Positions 40,355 to 49,498 are shown, counted from the first letter of the stretch. The stretch: 64,000 nt of DNA from CAVSIS01 sp963814875 (GCA_963814875.1 CAWFFJ010000026.1:62001-126000), one strand, 5' to 3'. The notes: generated by a model not told the origin, from the sequence alone. Numbers and translations: made by a program.

Positions 40355-40660
40355 TCAATTCGCGGTTCCAGGGGGTGCGGGAGTCGTCGGGCCGGCCGGG
40401 GGTTCGCCGATCGCGCCATACGTCTTCTCGTACATCTGGAGGTTGTGGCCGAGGGCGCGCAGCAGCTGCTTCGCCTGGAACGGGCTCATGATCAGGCGTG
40501 CCACCACGGGGATGTCGGAACGCCCCGGAAGGGTACGGCCGAAGTCGAGCAGCACCTCGGTGTAATTGTGGGCGATGCTGACGAAGTTGGCGTACTGGCC
40601 GAGAGCGATCTCGGGGCTGACCGAGAGCTTCGGAGCGGCGGCTCCCTTGACGTCGTCCAT
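40355..40660 (-). CDS. DUF3467 family protein
   Basis: A 101-residue acidic-to-neutral protein resembling DUF3467: it contains YANFVSIAHNYTEVLLDFGR and ARLIMSPFQAKQLLRALGHN, the two conserved blocks of the family, then a Pro-rich end. The function of DUF3467 proteins is unknown. GGAGG precedes the ATG and a TAGAAT box lies about 19 bases upstream. It converges on htrA and is divergent from lolA. Confidence 0.82.
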   Translation of the reverse strand: MDDVKGAAAPKLSVSPEIALGQYANFVSIAHNYTEVLLDFGRTLPGRSDIPVVARLIMSPFQAKQLLRALGHNLQMYEKTYGAIGEPPAGPTTPAPPGTAN

Positions 40661-40678
40661 GGTGGGCCTCCAGCCGCC

Positions 40679-40684
40679 ATTCTA
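40679..40684 (-). promoter_or_regulatory. TAGAAT -10 box of the DUF3467 gene
   Basis: TAGAAT on the minus strand (40684-40679), 18 bases before the ATG at 40660, with GGAGG in the leader. No good -35 box was found. Confidence 0.4.
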
Positions 40685-40818
40685 TCGTCCGCGACCGCCC
40701 GCTTCGGCGCAAATCCCTTCTCACGACGTCCCGACTGCAGGCGCCCCTCCGGGCAGCGTGGTCTTACCAGGCAGGACTGCAGGCTCAGGACCCGGCCAGG
40801 GTCGATGGGGCTCTATGC

Positions 40819-40824
40819 TAGAGT
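40819..40824 (+). promoter_or_regulatory. TAGAGT -10 box placed for a leaderless lolA mRNA
   Basis: TAGAGT is followed by seven bases (ACGCGCC) and the GTG start of lolA at 40832. A second candidate, TATGCT, overlaps it at 40814-40819. No ribosome site is visible. The rest of the 40661-40831 gap has no recognised feature. Confidence 0.45.
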
Positions 40825-40831
40825 ACGCGCC

Positions 40832-41566
40832 GTGTCGAAGTCGCGCTTGCCCCAGCTGTTGCTCGGCCTTTTCGTGCTCGCGCAAGGCGTTGCCTGGTCT
40901 GCCGACGCGACGGTTCCGGCCCCATCACAGGCCGTCGACGCACTCGAGGGCGGCGACAAGCTGCGCGCGTTGATCAACGCCGTGGTCGAGGCTCAGCGTG
41001 CTCTCACTTCGATGCGAGCCGACTTCGCTCAGACCAAGCGCAGCGAGCTCCTGCTCCAGCCCGTGACTTCACGCGGCGATTTCCTGTTCCGGGCACCCGA
41101 CTCTGTCCGATGGGACTATGTTGAGCCGGACGCGATGGTGGTCCTGTTCGTGGACGGAGAGCTCACGACCTACCACCCGGACCTCCGCACCGCGCAGCGG
41201 ATCACGACATCGCGGCGCCAGCGGAGGCTGCTCAACGTGCTCGCCGGGACGCAGCCGCTCGACGAGCTCACGACCCACTTCGCGGTCTCCCTCGCGGACC
41301 CGGGAGCGCCGAAACCGTACCGGTTGACGTTGACCGCGACCGACCGCCTGCTCAAGCGCAAGCTCTCCTCGGTGGTCCTCGACATCGACCGTACGCTGAT
41401 GCTCCCAGTCGTGGTCGAGTACCACGAGGCCGACGGGGACTCGACCCGTTACGAGTTCTCGCACATCGTGCTCAACCCGCCGCTGGACGACGCCGCCTTC
41501 CGCCTCGCGCTCGAACCGGACGTGAAGGTCGAAACGGTCAACGCGTCGTCCGCCGCGGGCGAGTGA
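40832..41566 (+). CDS. lolA: Outer-membrane lipoprotein carrier LolA
   Basis: LolA carries lipoproteins across the periplasm from LolCDE to the outer membrane. The 244-residue product has a signal peptide (LPQLLLGLFVLAQGVAWSA) and LolA motifs: LTSMRADFAQTKRSELL, a GDFLFRAPDSVRWDYVEP strand pair and the VVLDIDRTLMLPVVV region. GTG at 40832 is preferred over an in-frame ATG at 40805 because it lies 7 bases after a -10 box and gives a compact signal peptide. The stop overlaps the tgt start, which suggests cotranscription with tgt-yajC-secDF. Confidence 0.85.
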   Translation: MSKSRLPQLLLGLFVLAQGVAWSADATVPAPSQAVDALEGGDKLRALINAVVEAQRALTSMRADFAQTKRSELLLQPVTSRGDFLFRAPDSVRWDYVEPDAMVVLFVDGELTTYHPDLRTAQRITTSRRQRRLLNVLAGTQPLDELTTHFAVSLADPGAPKPYRLTLTATDRLLKRKLSSVVLDIDRTLMLPVVVEYHEADGDSTRYEFSHIVLNPPLDDAAFRLALEPDVKVETVNASSAAGE

Positions 41567-42729
41567 TGCTGTCGTTCACCGTCACGCTTCTCGATCCGGG
41601 CACCGACGCACGCGCGTGTGAGCTCGTCACGCCGCACGGGACGGTTCGGACGCCGGCCTTCATGCCCGTGGGCACCGCCGGAACCGTCAAGGGCATCGCC
41701 GCCTGGGAGCTTGACCGGCTGGCGCCGGAGATGGTGCTCGCCAACACCTACCACCTGCTCTTGCGCCCTGGTGAGGAGCGTATCGAGCGGCTCGGCGGGC
41801 TCCACAAGCTGATGGCGTGGCCGGGGCCGATCCTGACCGACTCTGGCGGCTATCAGGTCTTCTCCCTCGCCGCGCGGCGACAGGTCGACGACGACAGCGT
41901 GACCTTCCGTTCGCACATCGACGGCAGCGAGTACCGTCTCACCCCCGAAGCCGTGGTGAGCAGCCAGGCCCGGTTCGGCGTCGACGTCGCCATGCAGCTC
42001 GACGAGTGCGTGGCATCGACGTCGTCGTTGGCCGAGGTCGCAACTTCCATGCGGCGGTCGGCGGTGTGGGCCGCGCGGACGCTCGCGGAGGCTCGCCGGA
42101 TCCGGGAACGGGCGACGTGGGGTGGCGGTCTCTTCGCCATTCAGCACGGGGGCCTCGACCCAGGGCTGCGCGCCGAGTCGACCGAACGCCTCGGTTCGGA
42201 GCCGTTCGACGGGTTCGCGATCGGCGGTCTGGCGGTCGGTGAGTCTCGACAGAGTCTGCATGGGGCAGTTGCCGCCTCGGCTCCGTTGCTGCCGGCAGAG
42301 CGGCCGCGCTACCTGATGGGGGTCGGGTACCCGGAGGATCTCTTGCACGCGGTCGCCTGCGGCGTCGATCTTTTCGACTGCGTCCTGCCGACGCGTTCGG
42401 CCCGTACCGGGAAGTTGTTCACATCCCGCGGCGAGCTGGTGATCAAGCACGCTCGGTTCGCAGACGACCCCGGGCCGCTCGATCCCGCCTGTGCGTGCCC
42501 GACCTGTCAGCGCTACTCGAGGGCGGCGTTGCGTCACCTCTTCATCTCCCGAGAGGCGACTTCGGTGGTCCTTCTCACGGTTCACAATCTCACCTACTTC
42601 CTCAACTTGATGCGGGGCGCCCGGGAAGCTATCATGGCGGGCCGCTACAGCCGCTTCCGAGCGGCGACCGAGGCCGCCCGACTCAACGGCGCGGACGAAT
42701 CCGCTCCGAGCGGGAGAGGAGACTCGTAG
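41566..42729 (+). CDS. tgt: Queuine tRNA-ribosyltransferase
   Basis: Tgt exchanges guanine-34 for the queuine precursor preQ1 in GUN-anticodon tRNAs. The 387-residue length is standard. Motifs seen: TDSGGYQVFSL (base-recognition/catalytic Asp region), IGGLAVGES, FDCVLPTRSARTGKLFTSRG and the zinc site CACPTC with the later His in VLLTVHN. The ATG overlaps the lolA stop (TGATG); the GTG three bases earlier is an alternative. Position before yajC-secD-secF is the common bacterial order. Confidence 0.96.
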   Translation: MLSFTVTLLDPGTDARACELVTPHGTVRTPAFMPVGTAGTVKGIAAWELDRLAPEMVLANTYHLLLRPGEERIERLGGLHKLMAWPGPILTDSGGYQVFSLAARRQVDDDSVTFRSHIDGSEYRLTPEAVVSSQARFGVDVAMQLDECVASTSSLAEVATSMRRSAVWAARTLAEARRIRERATWGGGLFAIQHGGLDPGLRAESTERLGSEPFDGFAIGGLAVGESRQSLHGAVAASAPLLPAERPRYLMGVGYPEDLLHAVACGVDLFDCVLPTRSARTGKLFTSRGELVIKHARFADDPGPLDPACACPTCQRYSRAALRHLFISREATSVVLLTVHNLTYFLNLMRGAREAIMAGRYSRFRAATEAARLNGADESAPSGRGDS

Positions 42730-42731
42730 GT

Positions 42732-43028
42732 ATGCAAGGTGGAGCCCAAAGCCCGATCGCGATGCTGCTGCCCTTCGTGCTCATCTTCGCGGTGTTCTAC
42801 TTCATCGTCATCCTTCCTGCGCGCAAGCAGCAGAAGAAGAAGGATGCGATGATCGCCGCGCTCAAGAAGGGTGACCGGGTCGTGACGTCGGGCGGAATCT
42901 ACGGCACCGTGGCCGCCGTCGAGGACCAGTCACTGCTCCTCAAGGTGGCCGAAAACGTCAAGATCCGCATCGCGAAGAGCGCCATCGGGGGGACCGTCGC
43001 CGGCGACGGGAGCCCGTCGGCCGAGTAG
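42732..43028 (+). CDS. yajC: Preprotein translocase subunit YajC
   Basis: A 98-residue SecDF accessory subunit with one transmembrane helix (MLLPFVLIFAVFYFIVIL) followed by PARKQQKKKDAMIAALKKGD and the motif RVVTSGGIYGTV, the standard YajC pattern. It starts two bases after the tgt stop, and GAGAGGAG lies upstream within tgt. It is cotranscribed with secD and secF. Confidence 0.96.
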   Translation: MQGGAQSPIAMLLPFVLIFAVFYFIVILPARKQQKKKDAMIAALKKGDRVVTSGGIYGTVAAVEDQSLLLKVAENVKIRIAKSAIGGTVAGDGSPSAE

Positions 43029-43039
43029 CGGAGGCCCTC

Positions 43040-44599
43040 GTGGACAAGAAGGTTCTGTGGCGCGTCGTGCTGATCGTGGTGGTGGTCGGGCTCGCCGCCT
43101 GGTCGCTGTACCGCAAGCCCATCAAGTACGGTCTCGATCTGTCGGGCGGCATTCACCTGGTGCTCCAGGTCAACACCGACGACGCGATCAAGGCAGAGCT
43201 GGACGACGCCGCGCAACGGATCGTCGCCCAGGCCAAGGAGAAGGGGATCCAGCTCGGCGCAGTCGAGGTCGAGCCGTCTCAGCTGCGTTTCAAGGTCGGG
43301 GTTCCGGGAGAGTTCGACCGTGCCGCCCTGCGCGACCTTGCGGAGACATACCTGAGCGACTACCAGATTACTCAGGGCGCAGACTCGTGGACGTTCCGTT
43401 TCCCGCCGAATCTCGAGAAGACCGTTCGTGACCAGGCGGTGCGCAAGGGTCTGGAGACGATCCGGAACCGGGTCGACCAGTTCGGCGTCTCGGAGCCGGT
43501 CATCCAGCGCCAGGGCTCCGAAGGCGACCGTATCCTGGTCCAGCTGCCCGGTGTCGACGACCCTGCCCGGGTCAAGGAGATCATCTCGTCGACCGCCTTC
43601 CTCGAGTTCAAGGAGGTCGCCGCCGGTCCCGCCGCCGACCGTCAGAGCCTGCTCGCCGCGACCGGCGGCCAGGTTCCGCCGGACGACGAGCTCCTCCAGG
43701 GCACCCGTCGCGGGGTCGAGGGCCAGGCCGTGGGCAAGGAGTACTACCTCCTCAAGAAGGCCTCGATCATCGCGGGTCGCGAGCTGCGCATGGCGCGGCG
43801 AAGCCAGGACGAGTACGGCCAGCCTGTCGTCCGCTTCGACCTGGTGCCGTCGGCGGCCGACAAGTTCGGCCAGTACACCGGCTCGCACGTCGGGACCTTC
43901 ATGGCGATCGTCCTCGACGGTAAGGTGATGTCGGCGCCGCGGATCAACGCGCGCATCACCGACTCGGGGATCATCGAGGGCAACTTCTCGATCCAGGAAG
44001 CCGAGGACCTCGCGCTGGTGCTGCGCGCCGGAGCCCTGCCGGCGTCGATCACCTACCTCGAGGAGCGCACGGTTGGGCCGTCGCTCGGTCGCGACTCAGT
44101 CGTCCGCGGCGTGCGCTCCGCCATCGCCGGGCTGATCATCGTGATGCTGTTCATGGTGGTCTACTACAAGAAGTCTGGGCTCAACGCGAACGTCGCGCTG
44201 ATGCTGAACCTGGTGTTGCTGCTCGGTGCGATGGCCTACTTCGGGGCCACCCTCACCCTGCCGGGTATTGCGGGCGTGATCCTGACGATCGGCATGGCGG
44301 TCGATGCCAACGTGCTCATCTTCGAACGAATCCGTGAGGAGCTCGCGGTCGGCAAGACCGTCCGCGCTGCCGTCGACACTGGCTTTTCTCGAGCATTCGG
44401 CACCATTCTGGACGCCAACCTGACCACGCTCATCGCCGCACTCTTCCTGTTCCAGTTCGGTACCGGGCCGATCAAGGGGTTCGCAGTGACGCTCAGCGTG
44501 GGCATTCTCGCCAGCGTCTTCACCGCCGTCTTCGTGTCGCGGACCCTGTACATGATCGCCCTGGGCGGCAGGGACCGGGTCGAGAGCCTGAGCGTCTGA
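43040..44599 (+). CDS. secD: Protein translocase subunit SecD
   Basis: SecD and SecF use the proton gradient to pull exported proteins through SecYEG. The 519-residue product has the first helix, the GLDLSGGIHLVLQV motif, a large periplasmic P1 region and five further helices at the end, with SIQEAEDLALVLRAGALP and GMAVDANVLIFERIREEL. The start is GTG with GGAGG 7-8 bases upstream. secF follows after 12 bases. Confidence 0.97.
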   Translation: MDKKVLWRVVLIVVVVGLAAWSLYRKPIKYGLDLSGGIHLVLQVNTDDAIKAELDDAAQRIVAQAKEKGIQLGAVEVEPSQLRFKVGVPGEFDRAALRDLAETYLSDYQITQGADSWTFRFPPNLEKTVRDQAVRKGLETIRNRVDQFGVSEPVIQRQGSEGDRILVQLPGVDDPARVKEIISSTAFLEFKEVAAGPAADRQSLLAATGGQVPPDDELLQGTRRGVEGQAVGKEYYLLKKASIIAGRELRMARRSQDEYGQPVVRFDLVPSAADKFGQYTGSHVGTFMAIVLDGKVMSAPRINARITDSGIIEGNFSIQEAEDLALVLRAGALPASITYLEERTVGPSLGRDSVVRGVRSAIAGLIIVMLFMVVYYKKSGLNANVALMLNLVLLLGAMAYFGATLTLPGIAGVILTIGMAVDANVLIFERIREELAVGKTVRAAVDTGFSRAFGTILDANLTTLIAALFLFQFGTGPIKGFAVTLSVGILASVFTAVFVSRTLYMIALGGRDRVESLSV

Positions 44600-44611
44600 G
44601 CGAGGTGGACC

Positions 44612-45784
44612 ATGCGCATCATCGGTGAAACCCATTTTCCGTTTCTGAGCTACCGACGGATCGCCCTCGGCCTGTCGCTGCTCGTCATCCTCGCGGGTCT
44701 CGGTTACGAGGCGTTCGGTCCCGGGCTCAACCTCGGCATCGACTTCCTCGGCGGCACCCAGGTGACGGTCAAGTTCAAGGAGGCACCGGACCTCGGCGAG
44801 CTGCGCACCTCGGTGACCGGCCTCGGCGGCGGCGAGCCCATGATCCAGCGCTTCGACGAGCCGGAGAAACACGAGGTCCTGATCCGAGTCCAGAACCCGG
44901 CCGGGACCGAGGGCGACTTCACCAAGCCGATCCTGGACCATCTCCAGAAGACCTACAACGGCGACCTGGGCGATCATTTCGACCTCAACACCCAGGGGTC
45001 GAAGGAGCTCACTGACATGCTCATCGCCGCCGATCCTGACAAGGTCGGCGGGGACCAGGAAGGTCGTCGCCTGCACTACAGCCCGATGGCCGACGCCGTT
45101 CTCGCCTTCCGTAAGGCCAACGGCATCTTCGACTCGGTCGACCAGGTCGACCAGGTCGAGGGTCTCTCGGACGCAGCCCGTACGGAGTTGAAGACACGGT
45201 CCGTCGCCGGCGCCTACTCGCTGCTCGGCGCGGAGAGCGTCGGGCCCTCGGTCGGCGCGGACCTTCGTAAGAAGGCCCAGCTCGCGATCGCGTTCTCTCT
45301 GGTCGGCATGCTGGTCTACATCTGGGTGCGGTTCCAGCTCCCATATGGCATCGGCGCGGTGGTGGCATTGTTCCACGACGTGTTGATCACGCTCTCAGCG
45401 CTGTCGCTGACGCACCGCGAGATCAACCTGCCGACCATTGCCGCGTTGCTCACTCTGGTCGGATACTCGGTCAACGACACCGTCGTGGTCTTCGACCGCG
45501 TGCGCGAGAACCTCAAGCTGCACCGCGGCGAGGACCTCGAGAAGACGATGGACTTGTCGATTAACCAGACCCTCTCGCGGACCCTGATAACGTCGGGGAC
45601 CACGCTGATGGTGGTGATCTGCCTCTACCTCTTCGGCGGCGACGTCATCAACACGTTCGCCTTCGTGCTCCTGGTCGGAATCATCGTCGGAACCTACTCG
45701 TCGGTCTTCGTGGCCTCTCCGGTCGCCTTGTGGATGAGCCGCATCCTCCAGCACCGACGGGAGCGCCGCCGCGCCCGTCGCTGA
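44612..45784 (+). CDS. secF: Protein translocase subunit SecF
   Basis: A 390-residue SecF with GPGLNLGIDFLGGTQVTV, a periplasmic region slightly longer than usual (about 70-220, including two Asp/Val-rich helices), and the membrane part with GYSVNDTVVVFDRVREN and SRTLITSGTTLMVV. It ends in a basic tail. GAGGTGG precedes the ATG. It is the last gene of the lolA-tgt-yajC-secDF run, with a terminator 22 bases after its stop. Confidence 0.97.
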   Translation: MRIIGETHFPFLSYRRIALGLSLLVILAGLGYEAFGPGLNLGIDFLGGTQVTVKFKEAPDLGELRTSVTGLGGGEPMIQRFDEPEKHEVLIRVQNPAGTEGDFTKPILDHLQKTYNGDLGDHFDLNTQGSKELTDMLIAADPDKVGGDQEGRRLHYSPMADAVLAFRKANGIFDSVDQVDQVEGLSDAARTELKTRSVAGAYSLLGAESVGPSVGADLRKKAQLAIAFSLVGMLVYIWVRFQLPYGIGAVVALFHDVLITLSALSLTHREINLPTIAALLTLVGYSVNDTVVVFDRVRENLKLHRGEDLEKTMDLSINQTLSRTLITSGTTLMVVICLYLFGGDVINTFAFVLLVGIIVGTYSSVFVASPVALWMSRILQHRRERRRARR

Positions 45785-45806
45785 AAGTCGTCTCTTCACG
45801 GTCCTT

Positions 45807-45837
45807 GCGCCGCCGCAACCGTACGGTGCGGCGGCGC
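45807..45837 (+). terminator. Terminator of the secDF operon
   Basis: GCGCCGCCGCA (45807-45817) pairs exactly with TGCGGCGGCGC (45827-45837). The loop ACCGTACGG is itself nearly palindromic. TTGCTT follows. It lies 22 bases after the secF stop. Confidence 0.75.
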
Positions 45838-45855
45838 TTGCTTGACCGCGCCCAG

Positions 45856-45861
45856 TAGAAT
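45856..45861 (+). promoter_or_regulatory. TAGAAT -10 box placed for a leaderless rel mRNA
   Basis: TAGAAT is followed by GAAATG and the ATG at 45868 (an overlapping ATG is at 45865). No Shine-Dalgarno sequence is present, and the upstream terminator means a promoter is needed here. A TTGACC at 45842-45847 is only 8 bases from the box and cannot be its -35. Confidence 0.5.
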
Positions 45862-45867
45862 GAAATG

Positions 45868-48066
45868 ATGAGCGGCGCGGTGAAGGTCCGCTTCGAGGAC
45901 ATCCTCAACTCCGTCGAGTCCTACCGGCACGACATGAATGAGGATCTGCTTCGCCACGCCTACGTCTTCGCCGCCAACCGCCACCAGGGACAGGTCCGGC
46001 GTTCGGGCGAGGCGTACATGGTGCACCCGCTGGCCGTGGCCCTGAGTCTCGCCGAGATGGAGCTCGACGAGGTCGCCATCGCCGCTGGGCTGCTCCACGA
46101 CATCCTCGAGGACACAGCCTGCACCGTCGACGAGCTGGCGGTCGAGTTCGGACCGGAGGTGACGCGGCTGGTCGTTGCCCTGACCAAGATCTCCGGCTAT
46201 GAGTCCAGCTTCTCGAGCCGCGAAGCGACCGAGGCGGAGAACTTCCGTCGCCTGCTGCTGGCCTCGATGGACGACGTGCGGGTGATCTTGATCAAGCTTG
46301 CCGACCGGCTCCACAACATGCGAACGCTCGAGTTCCTGCGCCGCGAGCGTCAGGTCTCGATCGCACGCGAGACACTCGAGATCTATGCGCCGATCGCCAA
46401 CCGGCTCGGTATCGGTGCGATCAAGGGCGAGCTCGAGGATCTCTGTTTCCGCTATCTCCACCCCAAGGAGGCCGAGCGCCTCGAGCAGGAGGTGGAGGGC
46501 CGCGCGAACGCCGCTCAGCGCTGGTTCACCGAGATCCGAACCGAGATCGAGCAGATGCTCGCGGAGCACGGTATCCACCCGATGGTGAAGGGCCGGGTCA
46601 AGCACCTGTACTCGATCTTCCTCAAGCTGCGCCAGCAGGGAATCGACGTCTCGAATGTGTTCGACTTTCTTGCCTTCCGTGTGATCGTCGACACCGTCGC
46701 AGAGTGCTACGCGACCCTGGGGCTGATCCACCAGAAGTGGTCGCCGCTTCCTGGTCGGATCAAGGACCACATCGCAATTCCAAAGCCGAACGCGTACCAG
46801 TCATTGCACACCACGGTAATCGGGCCTGAGGGGCATCCGTTCGAGATCCAGATCCGCACCTGGGACATGCACAAGATCGCGGAGTTCGGGATCGCCGCGC
46901 ACTGGAACTACAAGGAGAAGGGCTCGGGCACGATCTCGAACGACTCGCGCATCTCGTGGCTGCGCAGCCTGATGACCGACATCGAGGGGTCGACGCCGCG
47001 CGAGTTTCTCGACTCGCTCAAAGTCGATCTCTACCCCGACGAGGTCTACTGCTTCACACCGAGGGGCGACGTCTTCTCATTTCCGCGCGGTTCGACGATT
47101 CTCGATTTTGCCTATCGTGTCCACACCGAGGTCGGCCACCATTGCGTCGGCGGCCGGATTAACGGCCGGTGGGTACCGATCAAGACCGAGCTCACCAACG
47201 GCGACATCATCGAGATCACGACCTCACCCCAGCAGAACCCTCACCACGACTGGCTCAACCACGTCGTCACCAACCGCGCGCGGTCGAAGATCCGCGCCTG
47301 GCTCAAGCGCGAGGAGAAGGCGCGCGCGGTCGAGGTCGGGCGCAAGCTGCTCGAGCGCGAGCTGCGAAAGGGAGGCGTCGGGCTCCGCAAGGCGACGAGC
47401 GCCGAAGCCCTGCAGAAGGTCCTCACCACCCACGGTCTCGCCGCCGAGGAGGACATGCTGGCGGCGATTGGCTTCGGCCGCCTGGCGGCGTCCACGATCG
47501 CCGCCGAGCTGTGCCTTGAAGAGGCGCCGGCCGGCGGTGTCGAATCGGGCATTCCGCGCAGCGAACGGGTCGTGCCGCTTGGACGCGAGCCGGCTGTGCT
47601 CGAGGTCACCGGTGACGCCGACTTCCTGGTCTACGTGGCCAAGTGCTGCAGTCCGTTGCCGGGCGAGGAGATTGTGGGCTTCGTCACACGAGGCAAGGGG
47701 GTCGCGGTCCACTCCCGCCAGTGTCCGAACGTGAAGAACCTGCTCTACCACCCGGAGCGGGAGATCGAGGTCCGGTGGGCGTCGTCCGCCGGCAGCGCGC
47801 GGTCGCAGGCGACCCGGGTCGACCTCGACATGGTGTTCGAGGACCAGCCTGGGATGCTCGCGGCGATCTCCCACCAGATCTCGTCGGAAGGGTGCAACAT
47901 CCTCAGCGGGCAGCTGCGCACGGACGGCGACCACACCGGATTCGCCGCCATGACGATCGCGGTGCGAGACGCAGCCCAGCTCAATCGGGTGCTGGAGAAA
48001 CTGTTGGAGCTGAACGGGATGCAGCAGGTCGAGAGGCGAGGAGCCCCTACGCGAGCGCGGGCTTGA
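45868..48066 (+). CDS. rel: Bifunctional (p)ppGpp synthetase/hydrolase, Rel type
   Basis: A 732-residue RelA/SpoT homologue. The HD hydrolase domain is intact (H53, HDILED at 77-82, later DRLHNMRTL). The synthetase domain has GRIKDHIAIPKPNAYQSLHT, with the charged motif typical of bifunctional enzymes, and EIQIRTWDMHKIAEFGIAAH. A TGS domain (VYCFTPRGDVFSFPRGSTIL), a Cys-containing zinc-finger-like segment (AKCCSPLPGEEIVGF) and a C-terminal ACT domain follow. Start 45868 is preferred from the -10 spacing. Its last 20 bases overlap the 3' end of convergent rpmB. Confidence 0.95.
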   Translation: MSGAVKVRFEDILNSVESYRHDMNEDLLRHAYVFAANRHQGQVRRSGEAYMVHPLAVALSLAEMELDEVAIAAGLLHDILEDTACTVDELAVEFGPEVTRLVVALTKISGYESSFSSREATEAENFRRLLLASMDDVRVILIKLADRLHNMRTLEFLRRERQVSIARETLEIYAPIANRLGIGAIKGELEDLCFRYLHPKEAERLEQEVEGRANAAQRWFTEIRTEIEQMLAEHGIHPMVKGRVKHLYSIFLKLRQQGIDVSNVFDFLAFRVIVDTVAECYATLGLIHQKWSPLPGRIKDHIAIPKPNAYQSLHTTVIGPEGHPFEIQIRTWDMHKIAEFGIAAHWNYKEKGSGTISNDSRISWLRSLMTDIEGSTPREFLDSLKVDLYPDEVYCFTPRGDVFSFPRGSTILDFAYRVHTEVGHHCVGGRINGRWVPIKTELTNGDIIEITTSPQQNPHHDWLNHVVTNRARSKIRAWLKREEKARAVEVGRKLLERELRKGGVGLRKATSAEALQKVLTTHGLAAEEDMLAAIGFGRLAASTIAAELCLEEAPAGGVESGIPRSERVVPLGREPAVLEVTGDADFLVYVAKCCSPLPGEEIVGFVTRGKGVAVHSRQCPNVKNLLYHPEREIEVRWASSAGSARSQATRVDLDMVFEDQPGMLAAISHQISSEGCNILSGQLRTDGDHTGFAAMTIAVRDAAQLNRVLEKLLELNGMQQVERRGAPTRARA

Positions 48067-48244
48067 CCACCTTGCCGGAGCGGATGCAGCGGGTGCACAC
48101 CCGCACCGTCTTGGTCGATCCGTCAACCACCGCGCGGACGCGCTGCAGGTTGGGCAACCAGCGCCGCTTGGAGACGTTGTGGGCGTGAGAGATCGTATGT
48201 CCAGTCATCGGGCCCTTGCCGCAGATTTCACATCGCTGCGCCAT
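48047..48244 (-). CDS. rpmB: 50S ribosomal protein bL28, zinc-binding form
   Basis: A 65-residue bL28 with GHTISHAHNVSKRRWLPNLQ and the C+ cysteine pairs C5/C8 (CEICGK) and C50/C53 (CTRCIRSGKVVK). GAGGAGG lies 8 bases before the ATG. It is a single gene, convergent with rel and overlapping its end by 20 bases. A hairpin CTCCCC/GGGGAG in the leader (48265-48282) could regulate it, but that is speculative. Confidence 0.97.
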   Translation of the reverse strand: MAQRCEICGKGPMTGHTISHAHNVSKRRWLPNLQRVRAVVDGSTKTVRVCTRCIRSGKVVKPALA

Positions 48245-48289
48245 CGCTGATCCTCCTCAGGAGTCTCCCCAGGCGCGGGGAGGCCAATT

Positions 48290-48318
48290 GTGATACCACA
48301 ACCCGTGGCGGAAGGCAA
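48290..48318 (-). promoter_or_regulatory. Possible sigma-70-type promoter of rpmB
   Basis: On the minus strand TTGCCT (48318-48313) and TATCAC (48295-48290) with a 17-base spacer. The leader would be about 40 bases and carry the GAGGAGG ribosome site. Confidence 0.45.
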
Positions 48319-48360
48319 GATCCAGCGTCCCGAGGCCGCTATTTGTTGGCGTCTATGTTC

Positions 48361-48390
48361 TTGACAGTTCGCCTCGCCGTTTGCTAGCCT
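48361..48390 (+). promoter_or_regulatory. Sigma-70-type promoter of the pilMNOPQ operon
   Basis: A perfect -35 TTGACA (48361-48366) and TAGCCT (48385-48390, TGC upstream) with an 18-base spacer. Transcription would start near 48397, giving a 50-base leader with AAGGTG before the GTG of pilM. It is the best -35 box in the window. Confidence 0.65.
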
Positions 48391-48448
48391 GCGACATAGA
48401 GGGGTTATGAATCATTCTGCGAAAACTTCGGGGAACAAGGTGTGAGCC

Positions 48449-49498
48449 GTGTTTGGAAAGAGTAAGAAGCAGGTCGTCGGCTGCGATATCGGTTCCTCGT
48501 CGATCAAGCTGGTGGAACTTAAGGCGTTGAAAAACGGCGAGTTCCAACTCCAGCACGCGGCGGTCTCCGAGCTCAGCCCGGAGGCCATCGTGGATGGCGC
48601 CATCATGGACTCGTCCCTCGTCGTCGACGCCTTGTCACGGCTGATTTCCGAGAGCAACGTCCGGAATCCCAACTTCGGAACGTCGCTTTCGGGGCACTCG
48701 GTAATCATCAAGAAAATCCAGCTTCCGTCGATGACCGAGGCCGAGCTGGCCGAGTCGATCCAATGGGAAGCGGAACAGTACATTCCCTTTGACATCAACG
48801 ATGTGAATTTGGACTACGTTGTTCTCGGCCAGACCGGTGGCGACACCATGGACGTGCTGCTGGTTGCGGTCAAGAAAGACCGCATCGCCGACTACACCTC
48901 GGTCGTCGTACAGGGCGGAAAGGAGCCCGTGCTGGTCGATGTTGACGTGTTCGCTCTGCAGAACGCCTACGAGACGAACTACGGTATCGGCGACGAGACC
49001 GTGGCCCTCGTCAACGTGGGTGCTTCTGTGATGAACATCAACATAATCCACCACGGAGCGTCGATTTTTTGGCGAGACGTGGCGTTCGGCGGCAACCAGT
49101 TCACGGAGGCGATTCAGCGAGAGCTCAATCTACCGCGCGAAGACGCCGAGCGCGTCAAGCTCGGTGACCGGGTCGCAGAGCACTCTATCCAGCAGGTACT
49201 CGGAGTTCTCAACAGTGTGTCCGAGGACCTCGCTGCGGAGCTCCAGAAAACTATCGACTTCTTCGTGGCGACCTCGTCGGTCGATCGACTCGACAAGATC
49301 GTCCTCGCCGGCGGGTGCGCTCAGGTGCTCAACCTCGACGAGGTGCTCAAGGAGCGATTCCAGGTCGCCGTCGAAGTGATGAACCCGTTCCGCAACATCC
49401 GGTACAGCGAGTCGGACTTCGATCCCGAGTGGATCAATCGGCACGCGCCGTCGATGGCGGTGGCGGTCGGCCTGGCCGTGCGCACGCTCGGAGAATGA
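48449..49498 (+). CDS. pilM: Type IV pilus assembly ATPase-like protein PilM
   Basis: PilM is an actin-like cytoplasmic protein that binds the PilN N-terminus and links the motor to the alignment complex. The 349-residue product has the phosphate loop GCDIGSSSIKLVEL, the SIQWEAEQYIPFDINDVN segment, ALVNVGASVMNINII and LDKIVLAGGCAQVLNLDEVL. The start is GTG; length is normal. It is first in pilM-N-O-P-Q. PilN's predicted N-terminal PilM-binding motif begins four bases after its stop. Confidence 0.95.
   Translation: MFGKSKKQVVGCDIGSSSIKLVELKALKNGEFQLQHAAVSELSPEAIVDGAIMDSSLVVDALSRLISESNVRNPNFGTSLSGHSVIIKKIQLPSMTEAELAESIQWEAEQYIPFDINDVNLDYVVLGQTGGDTMDVLLVAVKKDRIADYTSVVVQGGKEPVLVDVDVFALQNAYETNYGIGDETVALVNVGASVMNINIIHHGASIFWRDVAFGGNQFTEAIQRELNLPREDAERVKLGDRVAEHSIQQVLGVLNSVSEDLAAELQKTIDFFVATSSVDRLDKIVLAGGCAQVLNLDEVLKERFQVAVEVMNPFRNIRYSESDFDPEWINRHAPSMAVAVGLAVRTLGE

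Noticed and set aside
45842..45861. TTGACC plus TAGAAT as a -35/-10 pair before rel
   Set aside because: Only 8 bases apart; cannot be one sigma-70 promoter.
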